Shown: piece by piece, positions 45,844 through 54,004 of the stretch | Layout: each line of letters starts with the position of its first letter | Position numbering within the stretch: position 1 is the stretch's first letter | Origin: Methylosinus sp. C49 | GTDB taxonomy: Bacteria; Pseudomonadota; Alphaproteobacteria; Rhizobiales; Beijerinckiaceae | DNA length: 64,000 nt | NCBI RefSeq assembly: GCF_009936375.1 | Contig: NZ_AP022332.1 | Location: 1,359,501-1,423,500 of the forward strand | Direction of reading: 5' to 3' | Program-made: the position numbers and the translations under genes | The notes under the pieces: generated by a model | What the model was told of the DNA's origin: nothing | The model's input: the letters and a program-made list of their open reading frames with translations, nothing else | Database searches by the model: none

Positions 45844-46547
45844 ACGAAGCCCGCGGCGATATTGACGGTGAGCGCCAGTATCGCGGTGTTGAAGAAGAAG
45901 GCCAGCACGCCTTGCACGAGCGCCGCCGCGCGCATCGTCGTGGAGGCGGTGGAGACGTCCGCCGTCTGCGAGGCGACGCCGATCACATAGGCGAAATAGA
46001 GAAAATCCATATAGCCGGGCTGCTGCGCGCCCGGAAAGATCAGCCCGCCGCGCTGCTCCGCGGGGCGATCCGGCGCGGCGCCGCGCTCGAGATAATATTC
46101 ATGCGCGTAATGCAGCGCGAAGGTGAGATGCACGAACAGCCAGGAAAGCACGACGGTCAGCACGGCGAGAGAAATATGCGCGTGCTTGGAAAATCCCTCG
46201 AGATTTTTGACCGGCCCGAGCTCGGCGACGATCGCGCCGATGGAGGCGCAGGCGGTGGCGATGGTCATCACCAGAATGACGAGCCGGCCTTCGTCCTGCA
46301 ATTGCGCGCGGCGGCGCATGGAGCTCGGCGTCGAGCGCGCCATCATCTCCGCCGCGAGGAGGAGATAGAGCGTCACGAAGACGTCCCAGCCGACCAGCGC
46401 GCGCGTGACCTCGCGCCAGCTTGCGGGCAGCAGCAGGCCGACCGCCACGCCGCCGAGCAGGCAGAAGAGCAGTCGCGCCCGCGCCCTGGCGATGCGCCAC
46501 AGCAGCGGGCGCCGGCGGCGCGCGTGAGTCTCGGCGGCGTGGCTCAT
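45840..46547 (-). CDS. DUF1345 family membrane protein
   Basis: The 235-residue protein has about five membrane segments and the DUF1345 motifs HLTFALHYAHEYY and DFLYFAYVIGVASQTADV. It has no known function. Coupling to a cupredoxin gene suggests the two work together at the membrane. The acidic and aromatic loop ALHYAHEYYLE could hold a metal or ligand, which is speculation. Confidence 0.88.
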   Translation of the reverse strand: MSHAAETHARRRRPLLWRIARARARLLFCLLGGVAVGLLLPASWREVTRALVGWDVFVTLYLLLAAEMMARSTPSSMRRRAQLQDEGRLVILVMTIATACASIGAIVAELGPVKNLEGFSKHAHISLAVLTVVLSWLFVHLTFALHYAHEYYLERGAAPDRPAEQRGGLIFPGAQQPGYMDFLYFAYVIGVASQTADVSTASTTMRAAALVQGVLAFFFNTAILALTVNIAAGFV

Positions 46548-46554
46548 CGGCCGC

Positions 46555-47511
46555 TCAATTGCTGCGTAGCGCGACGAAGCGCGCCGCCTGCGCGAGCACG
46601 CCCGTCGCCGCGCCGAGCCCCGTCTCGGCGAGCGCCGCTATGGCCGCCTCGACCAGCGCGTCGCGCCGCTCGCGCGCCTTGTCGAGGCCCAGCAGGCCGA
46701 TCAATGTGGCCTTGTTGCGCTCCGCATCCTTGCCGGCGCGCTTGCCGAGCGCGGCCTCGTCGCCCTCCGCGTCCAAAATATCGTCGGCGATCTGGAAAGC
46801 GGCGCCGAGCGCGTCGCCATAGCGGCCGAGCGCGGCCGCCACGGGAGCCGAGGCGCCGCCGAGAATGGCGCCGAAATCGACCGAGACGCGCAAGAGCGCG
46901 CCGGTCTTCATGGCCTGGAGGCGGAGCGTTTCCTCCTGCGAGAGCGGGCTCGTCGCCTTCTCGGCCTCGAGGTCCAGGGCCTGGCCGCCGACCATGCCGC
47001 CGAGCCCGGAAGCGCGGGCCAGCGCCAGCACCAGACGAGCGCGGATTTGCGCATCCGCATGGGTCGCCGGATCGGCCAGAACGTCGAACGCATAGGTCAG
47101 CAGCCCGTCGCCGGCGAGAATGGCGGTGGCCTCGTCGAAGGCCTTGTGGGCGGTGGGGCGCCCGCGGCGCAGATCGTCGTCGTCCATGGCCGGGAGATCG
47201 TCGTGGGCGAGCGAATAGCAATGGATCATCTCGATCGCCGCCGCCGTGCGGCGCGCGCTCTCGCCCTCGACGCCGAAGAGGCGGGCGGATTCGAGCGCCA
47301 GAAACGGCCGCAGCCGCTTGCCGCCGCCCAGCGCCACATAGCGCATCGCCTCCAGCAGCCGCGCCGGCCGGGCGATCTCGCCCGAAAGCGGCTCCGCGCC
47401 GAGCAGGGCGCCCAGCGTCGTCTCGGTCGTGCTCGCGGCCTCGTCGAGGCGGCGGCGGAAAACGTCGTCGGTGGTCTTGGCTGCGTTGGTCTTGGCTGCG
47501 TCGCCGGTCAT
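46555..47511 (-). CDS. Polyprenyl (farnesyl/geranylgeranyl) diphosphate synthase
   Basis: The product of about 318 residues has both aspartate-rich motifs: the first as HDDLPAMDDDDLRRG and the second as FQIADDILDAEGD, with the GGKRLRP substrate loop. It condenses isopentenyl diphosphate with allylic diphosphates for quinone, carotenoid or hopanoid synthesis. The size and the Asp-rich insertion in motif 1 fit the bacterial FPP/GGPP synthase group (IspA-like). The start MTGDAAKT has a GGAAAGGG ribosome-binding site. It lies divergent from the old-yellow-enzyme gene. Confidence 0.92.
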   Translation of the reverse strand: MTGDAAKTNAAKTTDDVFRRRLDEAASTTETTLGALLGAEPLSGEIARPARLLEAMRYVALGGGKRLRPFLALESARLFGVEGESARRTAAAIEMIHCYSLAHDDLPAMDDDDLRRGRPTAHKAFDEATAILAGDGLLTYAFDVLADPATHADAQIRARLVLALARASGLGGMVGGQALDLEAEKATSPLSQEETLRLQAMKTGALLRVSVDFGAILGGASAPVAAALGRYGDALGAAFQIADDILDAEGDEAALGKRAGKDAERNKATLIGLLGLDKARERRDALVEAAIAALAETGLGAATGVLAQAARFVALRSN

Positions 47512-47633
47512 GGGACCCTTTCCCGAGAAAATCATTCCATCTGGCTCGGACCTAACAAATTTGCGATCAATCCCCAAGTGGCGAGGGGAAGAGGGCCGCG
47601 CAGGGGGCGCGGCCCGAGAGGAAATCCGAGACT

Positions 47634-48716
47634 ATGACCGTTTCGTTGTTCGAACCCTTTCGCCTCGGCGATCTCACGCTCGCCAATCGCATCGTCATGG
47701 CGCCGCTGACGCGCCGTCGCGCCACCCATGGGACCGACGCGGCGAATGCGCTGATGGCCGAGCATTATCGCCAGCGCGCCTCGGCGGGGCTCATCATCGC
47801 CGAGGCCTCGCAGATTTCCCAGCAGGGGCAGGGCTACGCCTACACGCCGGGGATTTATTCGCCCGAGCAGGTCGCCGGCTGGCGCGAGGTGACGGAGGCC
47901 GTGCATGCGGCGGGCGGGCGTATCGTCCTGCAGCTCTGGCATGTCGGGCGCGTCTCGCATGTCTCGCTGCAGCCCGGCGGCGGGGCGCCGGTCGCGCCTT
48001 CCGCCATCGCCACGACGAAGCAGGTGGCGATCGAGACCGGCGCCGCCGATTGCTCCGCGCCGCGGGCGCTGGAGCTCGGTGAAATTCCGGGGCTGATCGC
48101 CGATTATCGCAAGGCCGCGCGCAATGCGAAAGAGGCGGGCTTCGATGGCGTCGAGGTGCATTGCGCCAATGGCTATCTCATCGACGAGTTCTTGCGCGAC
48201 GGCTCCAACAAGCGCGAGGACGCCTATGGCGGCGCGCCGCAAAATCGCGCGCGCTTCGGCCTCGAGGTCGTGGACGCCGTGCTGCAGGAATGGGACGCCT
48301 CGCGCGTCGGCGTGCGCATATCGCCGGTGAGCCCCGTGTACGACATGTCGGACAGCGATCCGCAGAGCGTCTTCGGCTATTTCGTCGAGAGGCTGGCGGA
48401 GAAGAAGCTCGGCTTTCTTCATGTCATAGAAGGCGCGACGCAAGGCCCGCGCGATGTCGCGCCTTTCGATTATCTCGCTCTGCGCAAGAGCTTCCCCGGC
48501 GCCTATATCGCCAATAACGCCTATACGCTGGAGCTCGCGCAGGAGACGCTCGCGAGCGGGCGCGCCGATCTCATCGCCTTCGGCCGTCCCTTCATCTCCA
48601 ATCCCGATCTCGTCGAGCGCCTGCGTCGCCGCGCGCCGCTCGCCGATGTCGATTTCGAGACAGTCTATGGAGCCGGTCCGAAGGGATATACGGATTATCC
48701 GACGCTGACGGCGTGA
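47634..48716 (+). CDS. Old-yellow-enzyme family ene-reductase
   Basis: The 360-residue flavoprotein has the OYE barrel, with VMAPLTRRRA, QLWHVGRVSH, VEVHCANGYLIDEFLRDGSN (active-site His and Asn as HxxN) and FGRPFISNPDL for FMN binding. It would reduce activated double bonds, N-ethylmaleimide or nitro-compounds with NADPH. It is transcribed alone and ends in a strong hairpin shared with the convergent His/Met-rich gene. Confidence 0.95.
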   Translation: MTVSLFEPFRLGDLTLANRIVMAPLTRRRATHGTDAANALMAEHYRQRASAGLIIAEASQISQQGQGYAYTPGIYSPEQVAGWREVTEAVHAAGGRIVLQLWHVGRVSHVSLQPGGGAPVAPSAIATTKQVAIETGAADCSAPRALELGEIPGLIADYRKAARNAKEAGFDGVEVHCANGYLIDEFLRDGSNKREDAYGGAPQNRARFGLEVVDAVLQEWDASRVGVRISPVSPVYDMSDSDPQSVFGYFVERLAEKKLGFLHVIEGATQGPRDVAPFDYLALRKSFPGAYIANNAYTLELAQETLASGRADLIAFGRPFISNPDLVERLRRRAPLADVDFETVYGAGPKGYTDYPTLTA

Positions 48717-48723
48717 GCCGACC

Positions 48724-48762
48724 GGCCGGGCTCGTTTCTCCTTGCGGGAAACGAGCCCGGCC
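48724..48762. terminator. Bidirectional hairpin between convergent genes
   Basis: GGCCGGGCTCGTTTC and GAAACGAGCCCGGCC form a perfect 15-base stem with a 9-base loop. There is no long T-run on either side, but position between converging stops makes termination its likely role. Confidence 0.7.
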
Positions 48763-48768
48763 GAAGCG

Positions 48769-49065
48769 CTATTCCGCCTTGGGCGCTGCGTCCGGCGCAT
48801 GGCCGTCATGGCCGCTCTCATGTCCGCCATCATGGCCCGCGCCATGGCCCTGATGCATGGATTTCATGTGGTCCATCATCATCTGATCGTGCATTTGATG
48901 CATTTGACGCATCTCATGCATCATCTTGCAGCAGCCGCCCCCATGGCCGTCGCCGTGCTCCTCCTGCGGAGCGGCGGGCTTGGTCTCGACATTGGTCTCG
49001 GCGAGCGCCGGCGCGATCGTCGCCGCCAGAAGAGCGGCCGCCAATGTGGGAATGTTTTTTCTCAT
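48769..49065 (-). CDS. Small secreted His/Met-rich putative metal-binding protein
   Basis: The 98-residue protein has a clear signal peptide (PTLAAALLAATIAPALA). Its mature part is dominated by His and Met, with HGDGHGGGCCKMMHEM, repeated MHQMH-type units and a C-terminal HDGG/HESGHDGH tail. No known fold is visible. The composition fits binding of copper or nickel in the periplasm, as storage, buffering or defence. The ATG at 49065 was chosen for the signal peptide. The frame extends upstream but loses coding character. I do not recognise a named family. Confidence 0.8.
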   Translation of the reverse strand: MRKNIPTLAAALLAATIAPALAETNVETKPAAPQEEHGDGHGGGCCKMMHEMRQMHQMHDQMMMDHMKSMHQGHGAGHDGGHESGHDGHAPDAAPKAE

Positions 49066-49192
49066 CGCATCGCCCTCGCTATTGCCGGCATCTCCATAGG
49101 AAGTGGTCGCCGGCAGGGTCGATCGCAATGCGGCGACATGTCCTATTTGTCGCGTATTTCTCCGAAAGCGAGCCTCGCGGCCCGCCGGCGAA

Positions 49193-49786
49193 TCAGCTTT
49201 CTGGCTCGGCGACCGTCTCGCAGGAGACAGAACGCAGGCGCTGCTCGGCGCGATCACGATCGCTCGCGCGCTTGGCCAGCGAGCGGAGCAGCACGAAGCC
49301 GCGCAGAGAAGGCGCCGTCACATGCACTTGGCTCGGCGGCGCTTCCTCATCTTCGCCCTCGACCGCTTCGATCTGGCGCGCATCGCCGACCAGCACGTCG
49401 ATCTTGCCCTTGATCGCCGAGCGATCTGTGGCGGAATGAAAGATGCGGCCCGTTCGCGCATGAAAGGAGAGCGCGAGCAGATCCTCTGGATCGGCGTCGG
49501 CGCGCACACGCATCAGACCTCTGGAGAGATCGAAGAGGCAGACGCCTTCGACGAAAGCCGAATCCTCGAAAGGCGTGACCTCCGCGCCGGGCGCGGCGCG
49601 CGGCAGCAGAGCGACGCCATTGGTCGTCGTCTCGGCGTTCCGCGCGGCGGCGAGGAGGCGCGCATAGGCGTTGCGCGGCGCCACTTCCGGCATCAGCAGC
49701 ACTGAGACGATGTGAACGGAGCCCGCGACGCAGACGGTCGCGAGCGCCCAGGGCAGCCAGTCGAGATAGTTGCGAGAAATCTTCAT
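49193..49786 (-). CDS. DUF1254-type membrane-anchored protein
   Basis: The 197-residue protein has one N-terminal membrane helix (WLPWALATVCVAGSVHIVSV) and a periplasmic domain beginning NAYARLLAAARNAETT. It resembles the short DUF1254 protein that is routinely encoded next to a DUF1214 protein in alphaproteobacteria. Function is unknown. The ATG overlaps the stop of the DUF1214 gene (ATGA), so the pair is translationally coupled. The C-terminus is charged and variable. Confidence 0.75.
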   Translation of the reverse strand: MKISRNYLDWLPWALATVCVAGSVHIVSVLLMPEVAPRNAYARLLAAARNAETTTNGVALLPRAAPGAEVTPFEDSAFVEGVCLFDLSRGLMRVRADADPEDLLALSFHARTGRIFHSATDRSAIKGKIDVLVGDARQIEAVEGEDEEAPPSQVHVTAPSLRGFVLLRSLAKRASDRDRAEQRLRSVSCETVAEPES

Positions 49787-50355
49787 GCGCAATGGAGCTT
49801 CACGATCTTCGGAAAGGTCTGAGGGTCGGGCGCCGATTCGAGGTCGAGCGGCGTGTCATAGAGGCGCAGCGTCAGCACGAAAGGCTCTTTCGACACCGGC
49901 AGCCAATTGCCGGGCCGCGCCTGCGCGCCGATGTCGATCTCGAAGCCGCCGCCCTCGCGTCGCGAAATCTCGCTCGAGGTGAAAGCGTGGCGATCGGCGG
50001 GATTGTCGATGAGCCGGCCGGCGACGCTGGTCGCGCCGAGCGTCCAGAAGCGCGCCGCGGGAGTGACGTCGGAGACGCGATAGTCGCAGCGTCCATCGAG
50101 CGGCGCGCCGCTCGAATCCGTATGGGCGAAAAAGGCGAGGCCCTGATCGCGCCCGAGCGGCGCCTCGCCCGAGCGCGCCAGCACGGCGCGCGCATAAGGG
50201 TCGATCTCCACGCCGCCATGGCTCGGCCAGGCGGTCCAAGGTCCGACATGCAGCGCGCCGAAGCCGCGGCCGAGCCCGAGCGAGACGGCGGTCATCGCAA
50301 AGCCCAGCAGCAGGCCCGCGATCATCACGACGAAAGCCCTCAGATAATTGGTCAT
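49783..50355 (-). CDS. DUF1214 domain protein
   Basis: The 190-residue protein has one N-terminal membrane helix (AFVVMIAGLLLGFAMTAVSL) followed by the DUF1214 domain, with YARAVLARSGEAPLGRDQGL, WTLGATSVAGRL and a C-terminal TLRLYDTP. Function is unknown. It is coupled to the DUF1254-type gene downstream and lies 10 bases beyond the stop of the PBP1A gene, with the same orientation. Confidence 0.85.
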   Translation of the reverse strand: MTNYLRAFVVMIAGLLLGFAMTAVSLGLGRGFGALHVGPWTAWPSHGGVEIDPYARAVLARSGEAPLGRDQGLAFFAHTDSSGAPLDGRCDYRVSDVTPAARFWTLGATSVAGRLIDNPADRHAFTSSEISRREGGGFEIDIGAQARPGNWLPVSKEPFVLTLRLYDTPLDLESAPDPQTFPKIVKLHCA

Positions 50356-50365
50356 GCGAAATCCG

Positions 50366-52558
50366 TCAGCGCCGATCGGCGCGCTTGTCGGTGGAACGCG
50401 TCTGCGGCGGCGAGCCGGCGGCGGGGCGCTCGGGACCGTCGAGCTTCATCTTCGACTCGATTTGTCCGAGCGCCTCCAAGGCGCCGCGCGAGAGCGCCGC
50501 GGGACGCGCCGGCGCGCCGAGCTCCAGCGTCTTGGGCTGAGCGGCGGCAGCCGCTGCGAGCGCGGCGGGCGTTGCGAGTCCGCGGATCGGCTTGATGGCG
50601 ATTCCTTGATGCGCATAGGCCATGATGTCGTGCCATGTCTTCGCCGGCAATGTGCCGCCGGTCATATTGGACATGCCCTCATTGTCGTCGTTTCCATACC
50701 ACACGCAGCCGCCCATATTGCCGGTATAGCCGCAGAACCAAGCGTCCTTATAGCCATTGGTGGTGCCGGTCTTGCCGATGACGTCGATTCCGGGGCCGAG
50801 ATTGGCGCGCCCGCCCGTGCCTTCGTCGATCACGCGCTTCATCATCGTGTCGAGCTCGGCGACCTTTTCGAAAGGCACGACCTGCTCTTGCGGCGGCGCG
50901 TCGCGATCATGCTGATAGAGAATATCGCCGCGGCTGTTGCGCACCTCCGTGGCCGCATAGGGCGTCGTCTTTTTGCCGCCATTGGCGAAAGCGGCATAGC
51001 CGGCCGCATGCTCGAGCAGGATGACGTCGCTCTGCCCGACAGGCAGGGAGGGCGTGTCTTCGAGTGGCGTGGTGATGCCGAGCTTGCGGCATGTGTCGAT
51101 GATCTTGGCGCGGCCGGCATGAGAATCGCCATTGCCGACGGCGATCGACAATTGAATGGCGATCGTGTTGAGCGATTTGGCGAGCGCCAGTGACAGCGGC
51201 AGCGAGCCGGCGTAGCCGCCGCTGTAATTATGGACGCAATAATTGCCGATGCAGGTGGGACGATCCGTCACCACCGTCGTCGGCTTGAACTTATTGCTCA
51301 TCAGCGCGGTGAGATAGACATAGGGCTTGAAGGAGGAGCCCGGCTGGCGCGCCGCCTCCGTCGCGCGATTGAACTGGCTCGCGCCATAATCGCGCCCGCC
51401 GACCAGGGCGCGCACGGCGCCGTCGAGATCCATGAAGGCCGAGGCGTTCTGCTTCGCATGATAGGAGCGTCCGCTCTCGCGGAGATTTTCCTCCACCACC
51501 TCGTCGGCGCGCTTCTGCACATTGGGATCGAGCGCGGTGCGAATGACGAGCACGCGATCGTCGCCGAACTTGCCGGCCTCGGCGAGGCGCTGCGCCTCCT
51601 TGAAGGCGAAGTCGAGATACCAATCCGGGCTCTGGTCGCGCTTGCGCTCGACCGGCGTCGCCGGATTGCGCTGCGCGGCGACGATCTGGCTCTGCGTCAT
51701 GAAGCCGGCGTCGACCAGATTGTCGAGCACGTCATTGGCGCGCGCACGCGCTGCGGGGAGATTTACGTGCGGGGCGTATTTGGTCGGCGCCTTGAACAGG
51801 CCGGCGAGCATGGCGGCTTCCGACAGCGAGACGTCGCGCACGGATTTGCCGAAATAGAACTCCGCCGCCGCCTGAATGCCGAAGGCGCCGCCACCCATAT
51901 AAACGCGGTCGAGATAGAGCTTCAAAATCTCTTGCTTGGTGAGGCGCTCCTCGAGCCAGAGCGCGAGAAAGGCCTCGTTGATCTTGCGCGTGATGGTGCG
52001 CTCATTGGAGAGGAAGACGTTTTTGGCGAGCTGCTGCGTGATGGAGGAGCCGCCCTGCACCACGCCGGAGGAGCGCGCATTCACCGTGAGCGCGCGTCCC
52101 GTGCCGATAATGTCGATGCCGAAATGCTCGTAGAAGCGTCGGTCCTCGGTCGCCAGCACGGCCTTGATGACATAATCTGGATATTGATCGAGCGGCACGG
52201 CGTCGTCATGCTTGATGCCGCGCTGTCCGGCGACGGCGCCGTAGCGATCCAGAAAAGTGATCGAGAGGTCCTGCTTCTTCAGCCAATCGTCGCTGGTCAT
52301 GCGCATGGCGGAGACCGACAGCGCGAGCGCGACCATGCCGCCGCCGAGCGCCAGCGTCAGCGACTCGCAGCCGATCTCGACCGCGACCCGTCGCAGGCCC
52401 CGCACCTGGAAGCGGTTCATGAAGGCCGAGAAATTCTCATAGGCCTCGCGCGCGCCGCGGCTCGAGTCGAAGAGACTCGAGTCGATATAGGCGTCGAGCG
52501 CCAGCAGAAGCCTTGCGGCCCGCTTGTATAAGCGCGAGGATCGAATAGGTTCGAGCAA
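50366..52558 (-). CDS. Bifunctional penicillin-binding protein 1A
   Basis: The 730-residue class A PBP has a cytoplasmic start, one membrane helix (about 62-85) and a glycosyltransferase domain (TEDRRFYEHFGID, QGGSSITQQLAKN, KQEILKLYLDRVYMG). The transpeptidase domain has the Ser nucleophile in QPGSSFKPY (about 406), SLN and KTGTTNGYKD. It polymerises and cross-links peptidoglycan. The Ala/Pro-rich tail after residue 670 is normal for this group. The gene heads a likely operon with the DUF1214/DUF1254 pair. Confidence 0.95.
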   Translation of the reverse strand: MLEPIRSSRLYKRAARLLLALDAYIDSSLFDSSRGAREAYENFSAFMNRFQVRGLRRVAVEIGCESLTLALGGGMVALALSVSAMRMTSDDWLKKQDLSITFLDRYGAVAGQRGIKHDDAVPLDQYPDYVIKAVLATEDRRFYEHFGIDIIGTGRALTVNARSSGVVQGGSSITQQLAKNVFLSNERTITRKINEAFLALWLEERLTKQEILKLYLDRVYMGGGAFGIQAAAEFYFGKSVRDVSLSEAAMLAGLFKAPTKYAPHVNLPAARARANDVLDNLVDAGFMTQSQIVAAQRNPATPVERKRDQSPDWYLDFAFKEAQRLAEAGKFGDDRVLVIRTALDPNVQKRADEVVEENLRESGRSYHAKQNASAFMDLDGAVRALVGGRDYGASQFNRATEAARQPGSSFKPYVYLTALMSNKFKPTTVVTDRPTCIGNYCVHNYSGGYAGSLPLSLALAKSLNTIAIQLSIAVGNGDSHAGRAKIIDTCRKLGITTPLEDTPSLPVGQSDVILLEHAAGYAAFANGGKKTTPYAATEVRNSRGDILYQHDRDAPPQEQVVPFEKVAELDTMMKRVIDEGTGGRANLGPGIDVIGKTGTTNGYKDAWFCGYTGNMGGCVWYGNDDNEGMSNMTGGTLPAKTWHDIMAYAHQGIAIKPIRGLATPAALAAAAAAQPKTLELGAPARPAALSRGALEALGQIESKMKLDGPERPAAGSPPQTRSTDKRADRR

Positions 52559-52713
52559 TTGCGCCGCTCCCTTGGCCCATCCGGGCGATTATGCGAACCA
52601 GGAGGCGGATGATAGCACTCCTCGAGCCGCCTTGACGATGGCCGGCCCGCAGGGATCGCCGGCAGGATGAATAAAGCGCGCGCGGCGCGAAGGACGAGGG
52701 CCGAAGACAGAGC

Positions 52714-53211
52714 ATGGCGAGGAATGGCGAAAAAGAAGCGGGCGAACCGTTCTGGACGAGGCCCTTGAGCGAATTGACGCGGGCGCAATGGGAAAAGCTC
52801 TGCGACGGCTGCGGGCGTTGCTGCCTGGTCAAGCTCGAGGATGAAGATAGTGGGGAAATCTATCATACGAGCGTCGGCTGCGACCTTTTGGACGGCGAGA
52901 CCGGGCGCTGCCGCGACTATGCCGGCCGCCAGACCAAGGTGCCCGACTGCGTGCGCCTGACCGTGAAGGCGCTCGCAGGCATCGCCTGGCTGCCGCCGAC
53001 CTGCGCCTATCGCCTGCGCGCGGAAGACAAGCCGCTGCCGGACTGGCACCCGCTGCTGACCGGCGACCCGGCCAGCGTCCATACGGCCGGCGTCTCCGTG
53101 CGCGGCCGCGTGGCGGCCCATGAGCAGGAGGTGGAGACCGACGATCTCCCCAATTTCATCGTGCTATGGCCCAAGCGCTGGCCTCGGCGCAAGAAAGGGC
53201 GGGCGGCGTGA
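52714..53211 (+). CDS. YcgN/UPF0260 cysteine-cluster protein
   Basis: The 165-residue protein has the family cysteine pattern: LCDGCGRCCLVKLED, VGCDLLD, GRCRDY, PDCVRL and PPTCAYRL. These cysteines probably bind zinc or an iron-sulfur cluster. The role is unknown. It is transcribed alone, away from PBP1A, and immediately precedes the REP repeats and the GTA cluster. Confidence 0.9.
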   Translation: MARNGEKEAGEPFWTRPLSELTRAQWEKLCDGCGRCCLVKLEDEDSGEIYHTSVGCDLLDGETGRCRDYAGRQTKVPDCVRLTVKALAGIAWLPPTCAYRLRAEDKPLPDWHPLLTGDPASVHTAGVSVRGRVAAHEQEVETDDLPNFIVLWPKRWPRRKKGRAA

Positions 53212-53307
53212 GGCGAGGATATGAATTTATTCCTTGACAGCGGGACGCTGGTCCTATAGACAAGTCCCATGCTCCAGAATTGCGCTTGGGGCGAGGGACG
53301 GCAGACT

Positions 53308-53430
53308 GGACCGCGAGCCTTCAGGCTCGCTCTTTCCAGCCAATGCGCGCCGCCCGCTCGGCGAGCGTCGAAGCGCGTCCGTCGGATCATTTCGTAGCTT
53401 GCCGAAAGCGAGCCTGAAGGCTCGCGGTCC
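53308..53430. repeat. REP-like inverted repeat pair upstream of the GTA cluster
   Basis: Copies at 53308-53330 and 53408-53430 are exact inverted repeats of each other (GGACC plus hairpin GCGAGCC-TTCA-GGCTCGC), separated by 77 bases. They sit in the 247-base gap between the cysteine-cluster gene and the first GTA gene, just where the cluster's promoter should be. Confidence 0.9.
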
Positions 53431-53458
53431 CGGGCTTTTGTCCAATGGAGGCCCACGC

Positions 53459-54004
53459 ATGGCGCCGAAGTCAGACGCGCGCTCGCGCGATATCGTCGCG
53501 CAGGCGAAGCTGCTCTATGACGCGGGCGTCACGCCGCTCGTAGAGGTGAGGGCGATGCTCGGCATGAGCGAGCGCGCCTTTTCTAGCTTTCGCAAAAGCG
53601 AGGGATGGCCGATGCGGCCGTCGCCGATCAAGCGCAAGAGCACCGACACGCCTCCGACGCCAGAGCGGCAGAGCGCGGCGCCGACGCAAAAAGAGCCGCG
53701 CAGCCTCATCGCGCGGCTCGAAGAAGCGGTGGAGCGCGAGTTTCTCCGCGCTGAAGTCGCGCTCGCCACATGCGGCGCAAAGGCGGCGCCGAAGACGATG
53801 GAGACGAGCGCCCGCGTGCTCGCGAGCCTGGTGCGCAGCCTCGCCGAATTGAAGCGCATGAATCGCGACGTCGCCGTGGCGCGAGAGGAGGACTTGCGTG
53901 TCCGAGACGCTTTCGACGACGAGCCTCCCCGCCAATTGGCCGAGCTCCGCGAGGAGCTTGCTCGTCGGCTCGAGCGCATGTGCGGCGATGGGCCGGCTGA
54001 ATGA
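53459..54004 (+). CDS. GTA small terminase-like protein (gp1)
   Basis: The 181-residue protein begins MAPKSDARSRDIVAQAKLLY with a helix-turn-helix-like region (VRAMLGMSERAFSSFRKSEG), then a variable Pro/Arg linker and a helical C-terminus (METSARVLASLVRSLAELKRM). Position directly before the large terminase and the domain layout match GTA gp1, which is known to act as a small terminase. The frame is open further upstream, but that part is REP DNA. The ATG at 53459 follows GGAGG. Confidence 0.8.
   Translation: MAPKSDARSRDIVAQAKLLYDAGVTPLVEVRAMLGMSERAFSSFRKSEGWPMRPSPIKRKSTDTPPTPERQSAAPTQKEPRSLIARLEEAVEREFLRAEVALATCGAKAAPKTMETSARVLASLVRSLAELKRMNRDVAVAREEDLRVRDAFDDEPPRQLAELREELARRLERMCGDGPAE

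Noticed and set aside
53234-53458. N-terminal extension of the small terminase
   Set aside because: The frame is open, but it translates REP repeat DNA. The ATG at 53459 has a GGAGG ribosome-binding site and gives the family N-terminus.
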